Part shown: positions 50,114 to 60,277 of the stretch, piece after piece | Layout: each line of letters opens with the position of its first letter | Numbering within the stretch: position 1 is the first letter of the stretch | Origin: Fen-549 sp964636655 | GTDB lineage: Bacteria; Actinomycetota; Thermoleophilia; Gaiellales; Gaiellaceae | Assembly (NCBI GenBank): GCA_964636655.1 | Contig: CAZWTK010000006.1 | Coordinates: forward strand, 13,919-77,918 | Reading direction: 5' to 3' | DNA: 64,000 nucleotides | Program-made: the position numbers and the translations under genes | The notes under the pieces: generated by a model | Database searches by the model: none | What the model was told of the DNA's origin: nothing | Seen by the model: only the letters and a program-made list of their open reading frames with translations

Positions 50114-51225
50114 TTCCCCACAGCTTCCTCTATCGACACAAGATCGGCAAGGAGGTAGAGCGATCCGGTGACGAGAAGGTACCCGTCGCGAGTCGCCAGC
50201 TCGCGCCCCCAAGCGAGAGCCTGCGCGGGATCGTCGACCGCCTCGACCCGCTCGAAGAGACCCTCGGCGCACACCGCCAGCTCGGCCGCAGAAAGCGCCC
50301 GCGGGTTGGAGGAACTCGTCGCGACGAGGGTACTCGTGCGCGGCGCGAGAGTCTCTAGCATCGAGCCGACATCCTTGTCGGCGAGGATCGAGCAGACGAC
50401 CGTCCAGCGCTCGCGAGGCAGCTGCCGAACGAGCCACGCGACGCCGGCGGGGTTGTGGGCGCCGTCCCATAGCTCGCGCTCATTGCGCCATTCGAGCCGT
50501 CCGGGAATCTTCGCCTCGGTCGTCTCGGCCCCGATCGCCCGGCCGAGCACTAGCTCTACCGCCTTGCGCGGAAGCGCTTCGGAGGCGACGACCGAAATCG
50601 AGCCGGCGCCCGCCTCGCGCGCCGGCGCCTCCCACTTCTCCTCGACGAGTACCACTTTGGCGCCGGGCGTGATCACGGCCAGCTTCTCGCGTGCGATCTG
50701 CTCACGCGTCGAACCGAGCCAGCGGGTGTGCTCGAGCGCGACGTTCGTGAGCACGACAACCTCGCTCGCAATCACATTGGTCGCGTCATAACGACCACCG
50801 AGACCGGCCTCGACCGCGGCCACTTCGACCCCGGTGGCGGCGAACTCCGCGAAGGCGGCCGCTATAACGACCTCGAACTGGGTGGCCTGCAGGCGCTCCG
50901 CGGCCGGTCGCACACGGGCGAGTGCGCGCTCGAGATCGGGCTCGGCGCCGTTCACGCTGATCCGCTCGGCCCAGCCGCGCACGTGTGGCGAGATCGTGGC
51001 GCCGCTTGGCACGCCCTCGCGCACAAGCAGGGCCTCGATCCGTTTGGTCGCCGTCGTCTTGCCGTTGGTGCCGACCACGTGGACCGAACGGAATGCGCGC
51101 TGCGGATAGTCGAGCTCGGCGAGCAGCGCCTTCATCCTCTCCAATCCGAAGCGCTCGGGCCAGGGACTGAGAGAGCTCAGCCAGGTCGTGTTCGGGCCGG
51201 TGCGTGGATCAGCCGCTGAGGGCAT
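50110..51225 (-). CDS. folC: Folylpolyglutamate synthase / dihydrofolate synthase
   Basis: 371 residues from ATG at 51225 (overlapping the valS stop by 17 bases; later starts would cut the fold). Mur-ligase fold with P-loop VVGTNGKTTATK (about 51-62), ATISPHVRGWAERI (folC-typical SPHL/H), VEAGLGGRYDATNV (Mg/ADP site) and LWDGAHNPAGVAWL. Adds glutamates to folates. Typical partner of valS in bacterial genomes. Confidence 0.94.
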   Translation of the reverse strand: MPSAADPRTGPNTTWLSSLSPWPERFGLERMKALLAELDYPQRAFRSVHVVGTNGKTTATKRIEALLVREGVPSGATISPHVRGWAERISVNGAEPDLERALARVRPAAERLQATQFEVVIAAAFAEFAATGVEVAAVEAGLGGRYDATNVIASEVVVLTNVALEHTRWLGSTREQIAREKLAVITPGAKVVLVEEKWEAPAREAGAGSISVVASEALPRKAVELVLGRAIGAETTEAKIPGRLEWRNERELWDGAHNPAGVAWLVRQLPRERWTVVCSILADKDVGSMLETLAPRTSTLVATSSSNPRALSAAELAVCAEGLFERVEAVDDPAQALAWGRELATRDGYLLVTGSLYLLADLVSIEEAVGK

Positions 51226-53626
51226 CGAGCTCACGCCTGTAACGGGCGAGCTTCTCACGCTCGGCCTCGACGACCTCGGCTCGTGCGCGCTCGACGAAGC
51301 TCGGATTGGAGAGCATCTTCTCGCAGCGCGCTATCTCCAAGTGCAGGCGACCGGTCTCGGCCTCGATGCTCACCGCCTCGACCTTCGTCCGCTCGGGCTT
51401 GACGACCGCCTGAAAGATGCGCTCCTCGTCGTCTGTGAGACTCACGCGCAGTCCGCTGCGACGGAAGATCGCGGCGGCATCCTGAACCCGCTCGAGTGCG
51501 TTTGCATCGGCCGCGAAGCGCGTATCGGCCGCCGGCCAGGGCGAGACGATCAGGCGAGCCTCGCGCCCCGGCAGGTTCGACCAGATCTCCTCGGTGACGT
51601 GCGGCATGACCGGGTGCAGGAGCGTGAGTAGACGCTCGAGCGCCGCCAGCGCCGTCGAGCGAGCATCCGCATCGCCGTCGTACAGTCGCGGCTTGATCGA
51701 CTCCGCGTACCAGTCGCAGAACTCGTCGAAGGTCACGTGGTAGAGCCGAGTCACGACCCCCGCGTAGTCGAATGCGGCGAAGCACTCCTCGATCTCGCTC
51801 CGCGTCGCCTCGAGCCGGGCCAGGATCCAGCGCTCGCCGATCTCGCCGGGACGCGCGCCGGGCTCGGCGTCGCCGACGTTGGCGAGGATCAGGCGCGAGA
51901 CGTTCCAGAGCTTGTTGGCGAGCTTGCGCCCCTCCTCCACGGCGCCGTAGGAAAAGCGCACGTCCTGCGTGGAGGACATCTTGAGTAGGCCGTAGCGGAC
52001 CGCGTCGGCGCCGTGCTCGGCGATCACCTCGAGCGGGTCGATGCCGGTACCGAGGCTCTTGGACATGCGCCGACCGTCGGTGGCCAGCACGGTCGAGTGA
52101 ATGACCACGTCGCGGAAGGGCACCTCGCCGAGTAGCTCCAGCCCGGCGAAGATCATCCGGTTCTCCCAGAGGCGGATGATCTCGCGTGCGGTTGTCTGCA
52201 GATCGCCCGGGTAGAAGGCGCGTAGATCGTCGGTATCGTCGGGCCAGCCGAGGGTGGCAAACGGCCACAGCGCCGAGGAGAACCAGGTGTCGAGCACGTC
52301 CTCGCTGCGCGTCAGCTTCTCCGAGCCGCACTCCGTACAGGCGCTTGGCTCCGTCTCCTCGACCGTCAGGTGGCGTTGCGAGCACTCCCAGATGGGAAGC
52401 TGATGGCCCCACCACAGCTGCCTGGAGATGCACCAGTCGGGCGCCTCCTCGAGCGACTCGATCGCAAAGCGATGCTGCGACTCGGGATGGAAGCGGACGC
52501 GCCGCTCGCGCAGCGCCTCGAGCGCCGGCTTCTTCAGCTCCTCCATCGAGCACCACCATTGCAGCGAGACACGCGGCTCGATACGGGTCTCGCAGCGCTC
52601 GCAGAGGGCGACCGCGTGGCGAAAGGGCTCGCGCGAGACGAGATGGCCGCGCTGGTCACACCAGGTGAGGATGCGTTCGCTTGCCTCCTCCTGTGTCAGG
52701 CCCTCGAGCAGAGGCACCTGATCGTTCACCAGTCCGTCGGGGCCGATCACGGTTAGCTCGTCGAGCCTGTGCGCCCGTCCAATCTCGAAGTCGATCGGAT
52801 CGTGGCCGGGCGTGATCTTGAGCGCCCCGGTACCGAACTCGGGATCTACGTGCTTGTCGGCGATCACCGGCACCCGCCGGTCGACGAAGGGCACCACGAC
52901 CTCCTTGCCGACGAGATCCCGGTAGCGCTCGTCCTTCGGGTGAACGGCTACGGCGGCATCGGCGGGAATCGTGGCCGGGCGCACCGTGGCGATGGCAATG
53001 TGGCCGGAACCGTCGGCGAGCGGGTAGCGGATCGTGACCAGCTCGTCGGTTGCATCGATATGCGTGAGCTCGAGATCGGAGAGAGAGGTCTGATGGAAGG
53101 GGCACCAGTTGATGATGCGGTTGTCGCGGTAGATCCAGCCCTTGCGATAGAGCTGGACGAAGAAGCGCAGCACCGCCCGCGTGTAGCCCTCGTCCATGGT
53201 GAAGCGCTCGCGCCGGTAGTCGAGCGAGGCGCCGATACGCCGAAACTGGGTCATGATCTTGCCGCCGTACTCGTGCAGCCACTCCCAGACGCGCGCCTCG
53301 AAGGCTTCCCGTCCCAGCTCCTGGCGCGTCTTGCCATTGCTTGCGAGGTACTTCTCGACCGCGTTCTGAGTCGAGATACCGGCATGGTCGTAGCCGGGCT
53401 GGAAGAGCACGTTGAAGCCCTGCATGCGCTTCATGCGCACGACTGAATCGCCGAGGGCCAACTGAAGGGCGTGGCCGATGTGCAGCTCGCCGGTGACGTT
53501 GGGCGGCGGGTGGGCATCGACGAACGTCGGGCGTGAGATGTCGGGGTCGGCGTTGTAGAGACCCTCCTCTTCCCAGGTCTTCTGCCAGCGCTCCTCGACG
53601 CCCGCGGGCTTGTAGAGAGGATCCAT
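51209..53626 (-). CDS. valS: Valyl-tRNA synthetase
   Basis: 805 residues from ATG at 53626 (MDPLYKPAGVEERWQKTWEEEGLY). Class I aaRS with HIGH at 49-52 (GELHIGHALQ), editing domain (about 180-330), KMSKS-type RMSKSLG, and the C-terminal anticodon-binding and tRNA coiled-coil domain (VEAVSIEAETGRLHLEIARCEKMLSNPSF..AREKLARYRREL). No N-terminal extension beyond usual. The 423-base leader to clpX contains repeat R2. Confidence 0.97.
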   Translation of the reverse strand: MDPLYKPAGVEERWQKTWEEEGLYNADPDISRPTFVDAHPPPNVTGELHIGHALQLALGDSVVRMKRMQGFNVLFQPGYDHAGISTQNAVEKYLASNGKTRQELGREAFEARVWEWLHEYGGKIMTQFRRIGASLDYRRERFTMDEGYTRAVLRFFVQLYRKGWIYRDNRIINWCPFHQTSLSDLELTHIDATDELVTIRYPLADGSGHIAIATVRPATIPADAAVAVHPKDERYRDLVGKEVVVPFVDRRVPVIADKHVDPEFGTGALKITPGHDPIDFEIGRAHRLDELTVIGPDGLVNDQVPLLEGLTQEEASERILTWCDQRGHLVSREPFRHAVALCERCETRIEPRVSLQWWCSMEELKKPALEALRERRVRFHPESQHRFAIESLEEAPDWCISRQLWWGHQLPIWECSQRHLTVEETEPSACTECGSEKLTRSEDVLDTWFSSALWPFATLGWPDDTDDLRAFYPGDLQTTAREIIRLWENRMIFAGLELLGEVPFRDVVIHSTVLATDGRRMSKSLGTGIDPLEVIAEHGADAVRYGLLKMSSTQDVRFSYGAVEEGRKLANKLWNVSRLILANVGDAEPGARPGEIGERWILARLEATRSEIEECFAAFDYAGVVTRLYHVTFDEFCDWYAESIKPRLYDGDADARSTALAALERLLTLLHPVMPHVTEEIWSNLPGREARLIVSPWPAADTRFAADANALERVQDAAAIFRRSGLRVSLTDDEERIFQAVVKPERTKVEAVSIEAETGRLHLEIARCEKMLSNPSFVERARAEVVEAEREKLARYRRELDALSG

Positions 53627-53679
53627 GGAGTTGGATTCTACGGAGGGCACGGCGTGGACCGGTCGGCTGGGTGGATGGC

Positions 53680-53850
53680 GGGGCATCGGCTTACTCGCCT
53701 TCCCCCGAGCTCCTAGTGAAATGAAGACCCGCCGACTGGGTGCGATCGGTGCGCGCGATGCTAGGACGCGGTGCCTCATTCGCAGCAGGGCTACGGACGA
53801 GACCGAGGCAGGCGCACGCGTGCATGCCGAGCGCGGTCAGGCGGAGCTCG
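53680..53850. repeat. Dispersed repeat R2, copy in the valS leader
   Basis: Same ordered blocks as the glyA-leader copy: GGGGCATC (53680), ATGAAGACCCG (53721), CGACTGGGTGCGATCG, GCTAGGACGC, CATTCGCAGC and GCCGAGCGCGG. It lies 54 bases upstream of the valS start, and in both cases the ATGAAG block reads opposite to the downstream gene. Confidence 0.7.
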
Positions 53851-53879
53851 TCTGGGGACGAAGGGGCGCCGGATGAGTG

Positions 53880-53970
53880 CGAGCTCGTAGTTCGAGGCTA
53901 GGGCGCAGGGCGCATTCGTATCGGTTGGAGGTACGGATGCGCCCGAGGACAACGTCCTCGGGCCGCGAGA
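53880..53970. repeat. R2-like third copy with a strong hairpin
   Basis: CGAGGCTAGGGCGCAGGGCGC followed by ATTCG resembles the middle of R2, in the same orientation. It is followed by CCCGAGGACAACGTCCTCGGG at 53942-53962, a 9-bp perfect stem with three-base loop and no T-tract. With the previous copy this fills the 53627-54049 gap between valS and clpX; no gene is seen there. Confidence 0.5.
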
Positions 53971-54049
53971 TCGTGCTCAGCCGGTGTTCCTCTGTTTCCG
54001 GCCGAGCTCCAAAATGGAGCGCTTCGTTTCGATTCGCCTTCGAAGGGGT

Positions 54050-55330
<1,281 letters not shown>

Positions 55331-55406
55331 TTCTACTCCTTGTAGCTCGAAAACGTCGTTTCGGCTAGCTCCAACCGGCGCCGAGCGTTCATGTTGGCGG
55401 CAATAC

Positions 55407-56027
55407 TCACTTGCTCTCGTTCTTCTCCGGCGTGGGCGTGCCGGAGCGGTGCGCCAGAACGCGGTCGATCAAGCCGTACTCGAGCGCCTCTTCCGAGGTC
55501 ATGAAGTAGTCGCGCTCCATGTCCTTGGCGACCTTCTCCATCTTCTGACCTGAGTGCGCCGAGAGGATCTCCTCGAGCCGGCGCTTGATGTTGATCACTT
55601 CGCGCGCCTGAATCTCGATGTCCGAGGCCTGGCCCTGAAAGCCGCTCGAGACCTGATGAATGAGGATCTTAGAGTTGGGCAGCGCCGCGCGTTTGCCCTT
55701 GCTGCCGCCGGCCAGAAGGACCGCACCCATCGACATGGCGATGCCGACACAGGTCGTCTGCACGTCGGGCTTGATGAACTGCATCGTGTCGTAGATGGCA
55801 AGGCCGGCGTACACGGAGCCCCCGGGCGAGTTGATGTAGATGGAAATATCCTTGTCCGGGTCTTCGGACTCCAGGTGGATCAATTGAGCGATCACGAGGT
55901 TGGCGATCTGGTCGTCGATCGGCGTGCCCAAGAAGATGATTCGCTCGTTGAGAAGCCGCGAGTAGATATCGAACGAGCGCTCGCCACGCGATGTCTGCTC
56001 GATGACCATTGGGATCAAAGGACTCAT
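55407..56027 (-). CDS. clpP: ATP-dependent Clp protease proteolytic subunit
   Basis: 206 residues. Serine protease with Ser99 (GIAMSMGAVLLAGG), His124 (ILIHQVSSGFQG) and the later Asp in the RDYFMTSEEALEYGLID region. Forms the 14-mer chamber for ClpX. Its start overlaps the tig stop by four bases, giving tig-clpP-clpX. Confidence 0.97.
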   Translation of the reverse strand: MSPLIPMVIEQTSRGERSFDIYSRLLNERIIFLGTPIDDQIANLVIAQLIHLESEDPDKDISIYINSPGGSVYAGLAIYDTMQFIKPDVQTTCVGIAMSMGAVLLAGGSKGKRAALPNSKILIHQVSSGFQGQASDIEIQAREVINIKRRLEEILSAHSGQKMEKVAKDMERDYFMTSEEALEYGLIDRVLAHRSGTPTPEKNESK

Positions 56028-57385
56028 GGTGTCTCCTCACTACCGGGGGTCCACAGTTTCGTAGTGGAGGCCGGCTTTTCCTTCCCCGGCGTCCAAATTT
56101 GCTCGCGTGCCTCGGCCTGAGCGAGCGGAATCGGCTTGACTTCCTCGCAGATGCGATCGAGGGCGCCGCTCATGCGCATGTCATCGCGCAACTCCTCGTG
56201 GCGGCCCTGGCGCCAGATCTCCGCCACCAGCTCGTCGGCGTCCTCGCCGGCCGCGCCGGACTGCTCGCGTACAAGCTCCTCGATCTCGTTGTCTGAGATC
56301 TCGATCTTCAGCTTGTCGGCTCCAGCCTCGAGCACGAGCTCGCGCGCGATCGAGCGGCGGGCCTCGCCACGTACCTCTTCTACGAGCTGTGCGGCCTCCT
56401 GACCGGTCATCTGGAGATAGAGATCGAGATTCATGCCTCGACGCTCGAGCGAGCGAACCAGATTGGCCAGCAAAGCGCGTGCCCGCTCTTCTACGAGCAC
56501 CGGGTGCACGTCGACGTTCGAAACTTCGACCAAGGCGTCGACGGCCGCCTCGCGGAAGGCGATGTCGCGCTCGGCCTCGGCCTGCGCTTGCAGTCTTCCT
56601 TCGATCTCCGAGCGCAGCTCGTCCAGAGTCTCGAACTCGCTCGCGGCGCGCGCCAGCTCGTCGTCGAGCGGCGGCAGCTCCTTCTCCATGATCTCTTTCA
56701 CGGTCACCTTCACGGTGCTCGAGTTACCGTCGGCGAGGAAGAAGGGGATCTCGCGACTCTCGCCCGCTTCCGCCCCGATCAGTCCCTGCTCGAGCTCGCG
56801 GGCCAGCTTGCCCGTCCCGAGCTCGATCACCTGATCGCGACTCTCCTCTTCCCGCTCGCTGACGAAATCGACGACGAGCGTGTCGCCGTCTTGGACGGGC
56901 CTGCCCTCGACCGGTATGAGCTCGGCGACGCTCGAGCGCAGGGCGTCGAGCTCGTGCTCGAGCAAGCCGTCCGGAATCTCCGCCTCGCCCTTGCCAACCT
57001 CGAGCTTGCGCCAGTCGGCCAGCTTGGGCAGCGCCTGCAGATCGAACTCGGCGCTGAAGCTCCAGCCCGAGTCGGTCGATGCGGGCAACTCGTAGTCGAA
57101 CTGGGGCTCCGAGACCGGGCGCAAGCCCTTGCTCACCACGGCTGCTCTGAGCCAGCCGCCGACATGCGTCTCCACCGCTTCGGTATAGATGCGCTCCTTG
57201 CCGAGCCGGCGCACCAGTATCGGCATCGGCACCTTGCCGGCGCGAAAACCGGGCACTTTCGTGCGTTCGGCGAGATCGGCGCCGGCGTGCTCGACCGCAT
57301 GCTTGATGTCGGCGCTCGGCACTTCGACCGTGAGGCGCACACGGTCTTCAGCGAGCTCAACGACGTTCGTCTCCACGCCCCGCAT
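56024..57385 (-). CDS. tig: Trigger factor
   Basis: 453 residues. N-terminal ribosome-binding domain (KVPGFRAGKVPMPILVRRLGKE, with the GFRxGK signature), FKBP-type PPIase domain (about 155-240, VQDGDTLVVDFVS ... GTGKLARELEQGLIGAEAGESREIPF) and C-terminal chaperone arms. Folds nascent chains at the ribosome exit. ATG/GTG-rich start region; the called start is at 57385. Confidence 0.95.
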   Translation of the reverse strand: MRGVETNVVELAEDRVRLTVEVPSADIKHAVEHAGADLAERTKVPGFRAGKVPMPILVRRLGKERIYTEAVETHVGGWLRAAVVSKGLRPVSEPQFDYELPASTDSGWSFSAEFDLQALPKLADWRKLEVGKGEAEIPDGLLEHELDALRSSVAELIPVEGRPVQDGDTLVVDFVSEREEESRDQVIELGTGKLARELEQGLIGAEAGESREIPFFLADGNSSTVKVTVKEIMEKELPPLDDELARAASEFETLDELRSEIEGRLQAQAEAERDIAFREAAVDALVEVSNVDVHPVLVEERARALLANLVRSLERRGMNLDLYLQMTGQEAAQLVEEVRGEARRSIARELVLEAGADKLKIEISDNEIEELVREQSGAAGEDADELVAEIWRQGRHEELRDDMRMSGALDRICEEVKPIPLAQAEAREQIWTPGKEKPASTTKLWTPGSEETP

Positions 57386-57528
57386 TCAAGCAGAGCGGAG
57401 CCGGCCGGCGTCGGATCTCTCGGCGCGGCAGGAACGGAGTTCTTCCGCCGGGCTCGCAGAACCCCTTGACAGACGAAGCGCTCCACGGCCCGACCGCCTT
57501 CGGCGGGTCTCGATTCCGCCAGTGGCTC

Positions 57529-60267
57529 TCAGGCGAGCAGCTCGAGGCGCTCGCCGTCCGACAGCTCCAGGTTGCCGTCGGCATCGACTTCGTTGGTCAG
57601 GATCTGCTCGGCACAGCGCGCGCAACGGGGACAGAACTGCTTGCCGGCACCGGAGCGTAGTTGCTCGAGTGCCTCGGCGACCGGGCGTTGGGCCTGATAG
57701 ATGCGAGTCGTGAGCATCGAGTCGAGCGCGTCGGCGACGTGGATGATGCGAGCGCCCAGCGGGATGTCCTCACCGGCGAGGCTGTCCGGGTAACCGTTTC
57801 CGTCCCAGCGCTCGTGATGGTGACGGATCGCGGGCACGGCATCGGCGAGGAAACCGAGTCGCTCGATGATGCGGGCTCCTTCGTCGGCGTGCTTGCGCAT
57901 CACTCCCCACTCCTCGAGGCTCAAGCGAGCGGGCTTGAGCAGGATCGAGTCGGGGATGGCGAGCTTGCCGATGTCGTGGAAGAGGGCTGCGTGGCCGAGT
58001 AGATCCAGCTCCGGCTCGGAGAGCTCGAGCTCGCGACCGATGGCCAGCGCCAGCTTCTGAACACGGCGCGAATGGCCGGCGGTGTAGGAGTCGCGAGCAT
58101 CGACCGTGGCCGAAAGGCTTTCCATCGCGGCCGTCGAGCGTTCGCGCAGCAGCTGGTTGGCCTCGGCCAGAGAGACATTCTGCTTCTTGATCAGCTCGGC
58201 GGCCGTGCGCAGGCGGCGCGCACTGCCCTGCGTGTGGCTCAGGTAGGCCTCCTGGGTGCGCCGGATGAGCACAAGTGGCAGGGCGAAGACGAGCAGCGCG
58301 TAGGCGTGAATCGAGTCGTAGCCGATAACCATCGCCGCAGCCACCGCTCCGTAAACGAGGTAGTGACCGGTCATCCAGGAGAAGCGATCGCGCCAGAGCG
58401 CCCACCAGCCCTGCTCCGACTCGAACGCCAGGGCCAGGGCCAGCAGGCCGGTGTTGAGAATGAAATAGACGCCCGAAGCCGCCAGCGCCGCCGGAATCGC
58501 CCTGATGTCGTGCGAGCCGAGTGGCAGCCCGACAACGAGATCGAAGGCGCCGACTGCTCCGAGCGTCGAGAGGGTGAGAGCGCCCACGTTGAAGAGCGGC
58601 TGGTGTAGCGGCGAGCGGCGAGCGCTCCAATCGACGAGCGCCGCCACGAACGCTGCCGCAAACGCAACACGAGCGCCGAAGAGCGAGGCTCCGGCGATCG
58701 CGCCCACCGCGGTGACCGAGATCGACGAGTCGTCCGTCTCGATCGCCAGCACCTGGCCGATCGCGATCAGGGCGACGAGCGCACACATTCCGACCAGGTC
58801 GCGGCTCGAGCCGAACACGGCGCCCGCCACGCCCCCCGCGACGCCGGCGATGGTGAGCACGCCGATCAGCCACATCAAGCGGCGCGGAACATCGCGGATG
58901 CCCAACCACTCGCGCGCCCGTACTCGCCGCCGCTCCTTTCGAGGCCTGATCACAGCAGGCGCCGGCAGCGGTGTGACGTACTCGCCGTCCTCGGGGATCA
59001 CGACCGCGGCGGCCTTCGCGGGCTCGATCAGAAGCCCGAGCTCGGTCGAAGCGGCGACGACGCGGTTGCGACCCTGGAGCTTGGCCCGATATACGGCCAG
59101 GTCGGCATGGTGAACGAGATCGGTCTGGGTCGTCCCGTCGGCCGGAAACGAAGACACGCCGATAGACACCGTCGCCCGAATCGGTTCGGGCACCGTCTCG
59201 ACCTGGAAAAGCTTCTCGGCCACCTCGCACCGAATTCGCTCGGCGATCTCGAGTGCGTCGTCGAGCGGCGTCTCCGGAAGGAGCACGCTGAACTCCTCTC
59301 CTCCGAAGCGCGCCGGAACATCCTCGATGCGAAGGCTGGCCCGGAAGACCTCGGCCACGCCCCTGATCACACCGTCTCCGGCCAGGTGACCGTAGTTGTT
59401 GTTGACCTCACGCAGCAGATCGAGGTCGACCATCATCAGCGCAAGCGGGCGGTGACGGCGCCGCGCCCGCTCCAGCACCTCGGCGAAGACGCCGCCGAAG
59501 TAGCGCGCGTTGTAGAGACCGGTCTTCGGATCGACCCGTACCTCGGCCTCCAGGGCCGGTACCGACAAGGAGCGCTGGATCAACGTCAGCGGCGCGAGCG
59601 CGAAGGGAACGAGCACGGGGTTGTAGTGCCAGAAGAAGGCAACTGCGATTCCGACCGAGACGAGCACGAGATCGGGCGCGTAGTTGGCCGGCGAGAAAAC
59701 GCCGAGCTCACGGAAGCTGTGACCGCGAGCCAGGTGCACGACCTCGTCCAGAAGAACGTGGTTGACGATGACAAAGACGGCGCTCGCAGCGGCGGCCGCG
59801 AGCACGCCGTGCAGACGGCTGGAGATCATTCCCGCCTCGGGCAGGTAGCGGTAGACGGCGCTGGCGGCCAGGATCGAGAGAATCGAGTCGCAGGTGTTGA
59901 AAACCTGGATGTACCAGGGCCGCCGCTCCCTGAGCCAGTCGGGGATGAACTGCGCGACGGCCACGAGCACGGCCAGCTCCGGCGGCAAGAGAAGCACCGC
60001 GGCGATCACGAAGACGATGTCGATCGCGTAGCCCTCGTTATTGGGCGTGACCACGACGAGCAGGTGTGAAATACCGGCCAGAGCGGACAAGATGGCGAAG
60101 GTCACCCAGGGCTCGTCGCGCCCGGAGCCGAGCTGGGATACGAGCGGCGCCAGCGTGACCACCGAGCCGCTCAGAACGAAGAAAAAGAAGACCGCAGCCC
60201 GCGGTGGTAACCACGCGTGCCGCGCCTGTCCATCTACCGCCGGACTGCGGCCGTTCATACGATTCAT
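57529..60267 (-). CDS. Membrane protein with GGDEF and HD-GYP domains
   Basis: 912 residues: about seven membrane segments (20-230), a GGDEF domain (about 245-405) with DLDLLREVNNNYGH and intact GGEEF at 322-326, a second membrane block of about seven segments (465-670), a linker helix, then an HD-GYP phosphodiesterase with HD at 764-765 (FHDIGK) and GYP at 825-827 (WDGNGYP). It can in principle both make and degrade cyclic di-GMP, one domain at each side of a membrane block. The C-terminus has CPRCARC, a possible metal site. It ends 10 bases after a secreted protease gene on the same strand. Confidence 0.92.
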   Translation of the reverse strand: MNRMNGRSPAVDGQARHAWLPPRAAVFFFFVLSGSVVTLAPLVSQLGSGRDEPWVTFAILSALAGISHLLVVVTPNNEGYAIDIVFVIAAVLLLPPELAVLVAVAQFIPDWLRERRPWYIQVFNTCDSILSILAASAVYRYLPEAGMISSRLHGVLAAAAASAVFVIVNHVLLDEVVHLARGHSFRELGVFSPANYAPDLVLVSVGIAVAFFWHYNPVLVPFALAPLTLIQRSLSVPALEAEVRVDPKTGLYNARYFGGVFAEVLERARRRHRPLALMMVDLDLLREVNNNYGHLAGDGVIRGVAEVFRASLRIEDVPARFGGEEFSVLLPETPLDDALEIAERIRCEVAEKLFQVETVPEPIRATVSIGVSSFPADGTTQTDLVHHADLAVYRAKLQGRNRVVAASTELGLLIEPAKAAAVVIPEDGEYVTPLPAPAVIRPRKERRRVRAREWLGIRDVPRRLMWLIGVLTIAGVAGGVAGAVFGSSRDLVGMCALVALIAIGQVLAIETDDSSISVTAVGAIAGASLFGARVAFAAAFVAALVDWSARRSPLHQPLFNVGALTLSTLGAVGAFDLVVGLPLGSHDIRAIPAALAASGVYFILNTGLLALALAFESEQGWWALWRDRFSWMTGHYLVYGAVAAAMVIGYDSIHAYALLVFALPLVLIRRTQEAYLSHTQGSARRLRTAAELIKKQNVSLAEANQLLRERSTAAMESLSATVDARDSYTAGHSRRVQKLALAIGRELELSEPELDLLGHAALFHDIGKLAIPDSILLKPARLSLEEWGVMRKHADEGARIIERLGFLADAVPAIRHHHERWDGNGYPDSLAGEDIPLGARIIHVADALDSMLTTRIYQAQRPVAEALEQLRSGAGKQFCPRCARCAEQILTNEVDADGNLELSDGERLELLA

Positions 60268-60277
60268 CGTCGTCGGC

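Noticed and set aside
53627..54049. T-box leader for valS (GAGGCACCGCG on the minus strand near 53767-53777)
   Set aside because: Nine of ten core bases match the T-box sequence, but the key UGG that pairs with the tRNA end reads AGG, no specifier stem is evident, and the same segment in the glyA copy of R2 lacks the core altogether. Treated as part of repeat R2.
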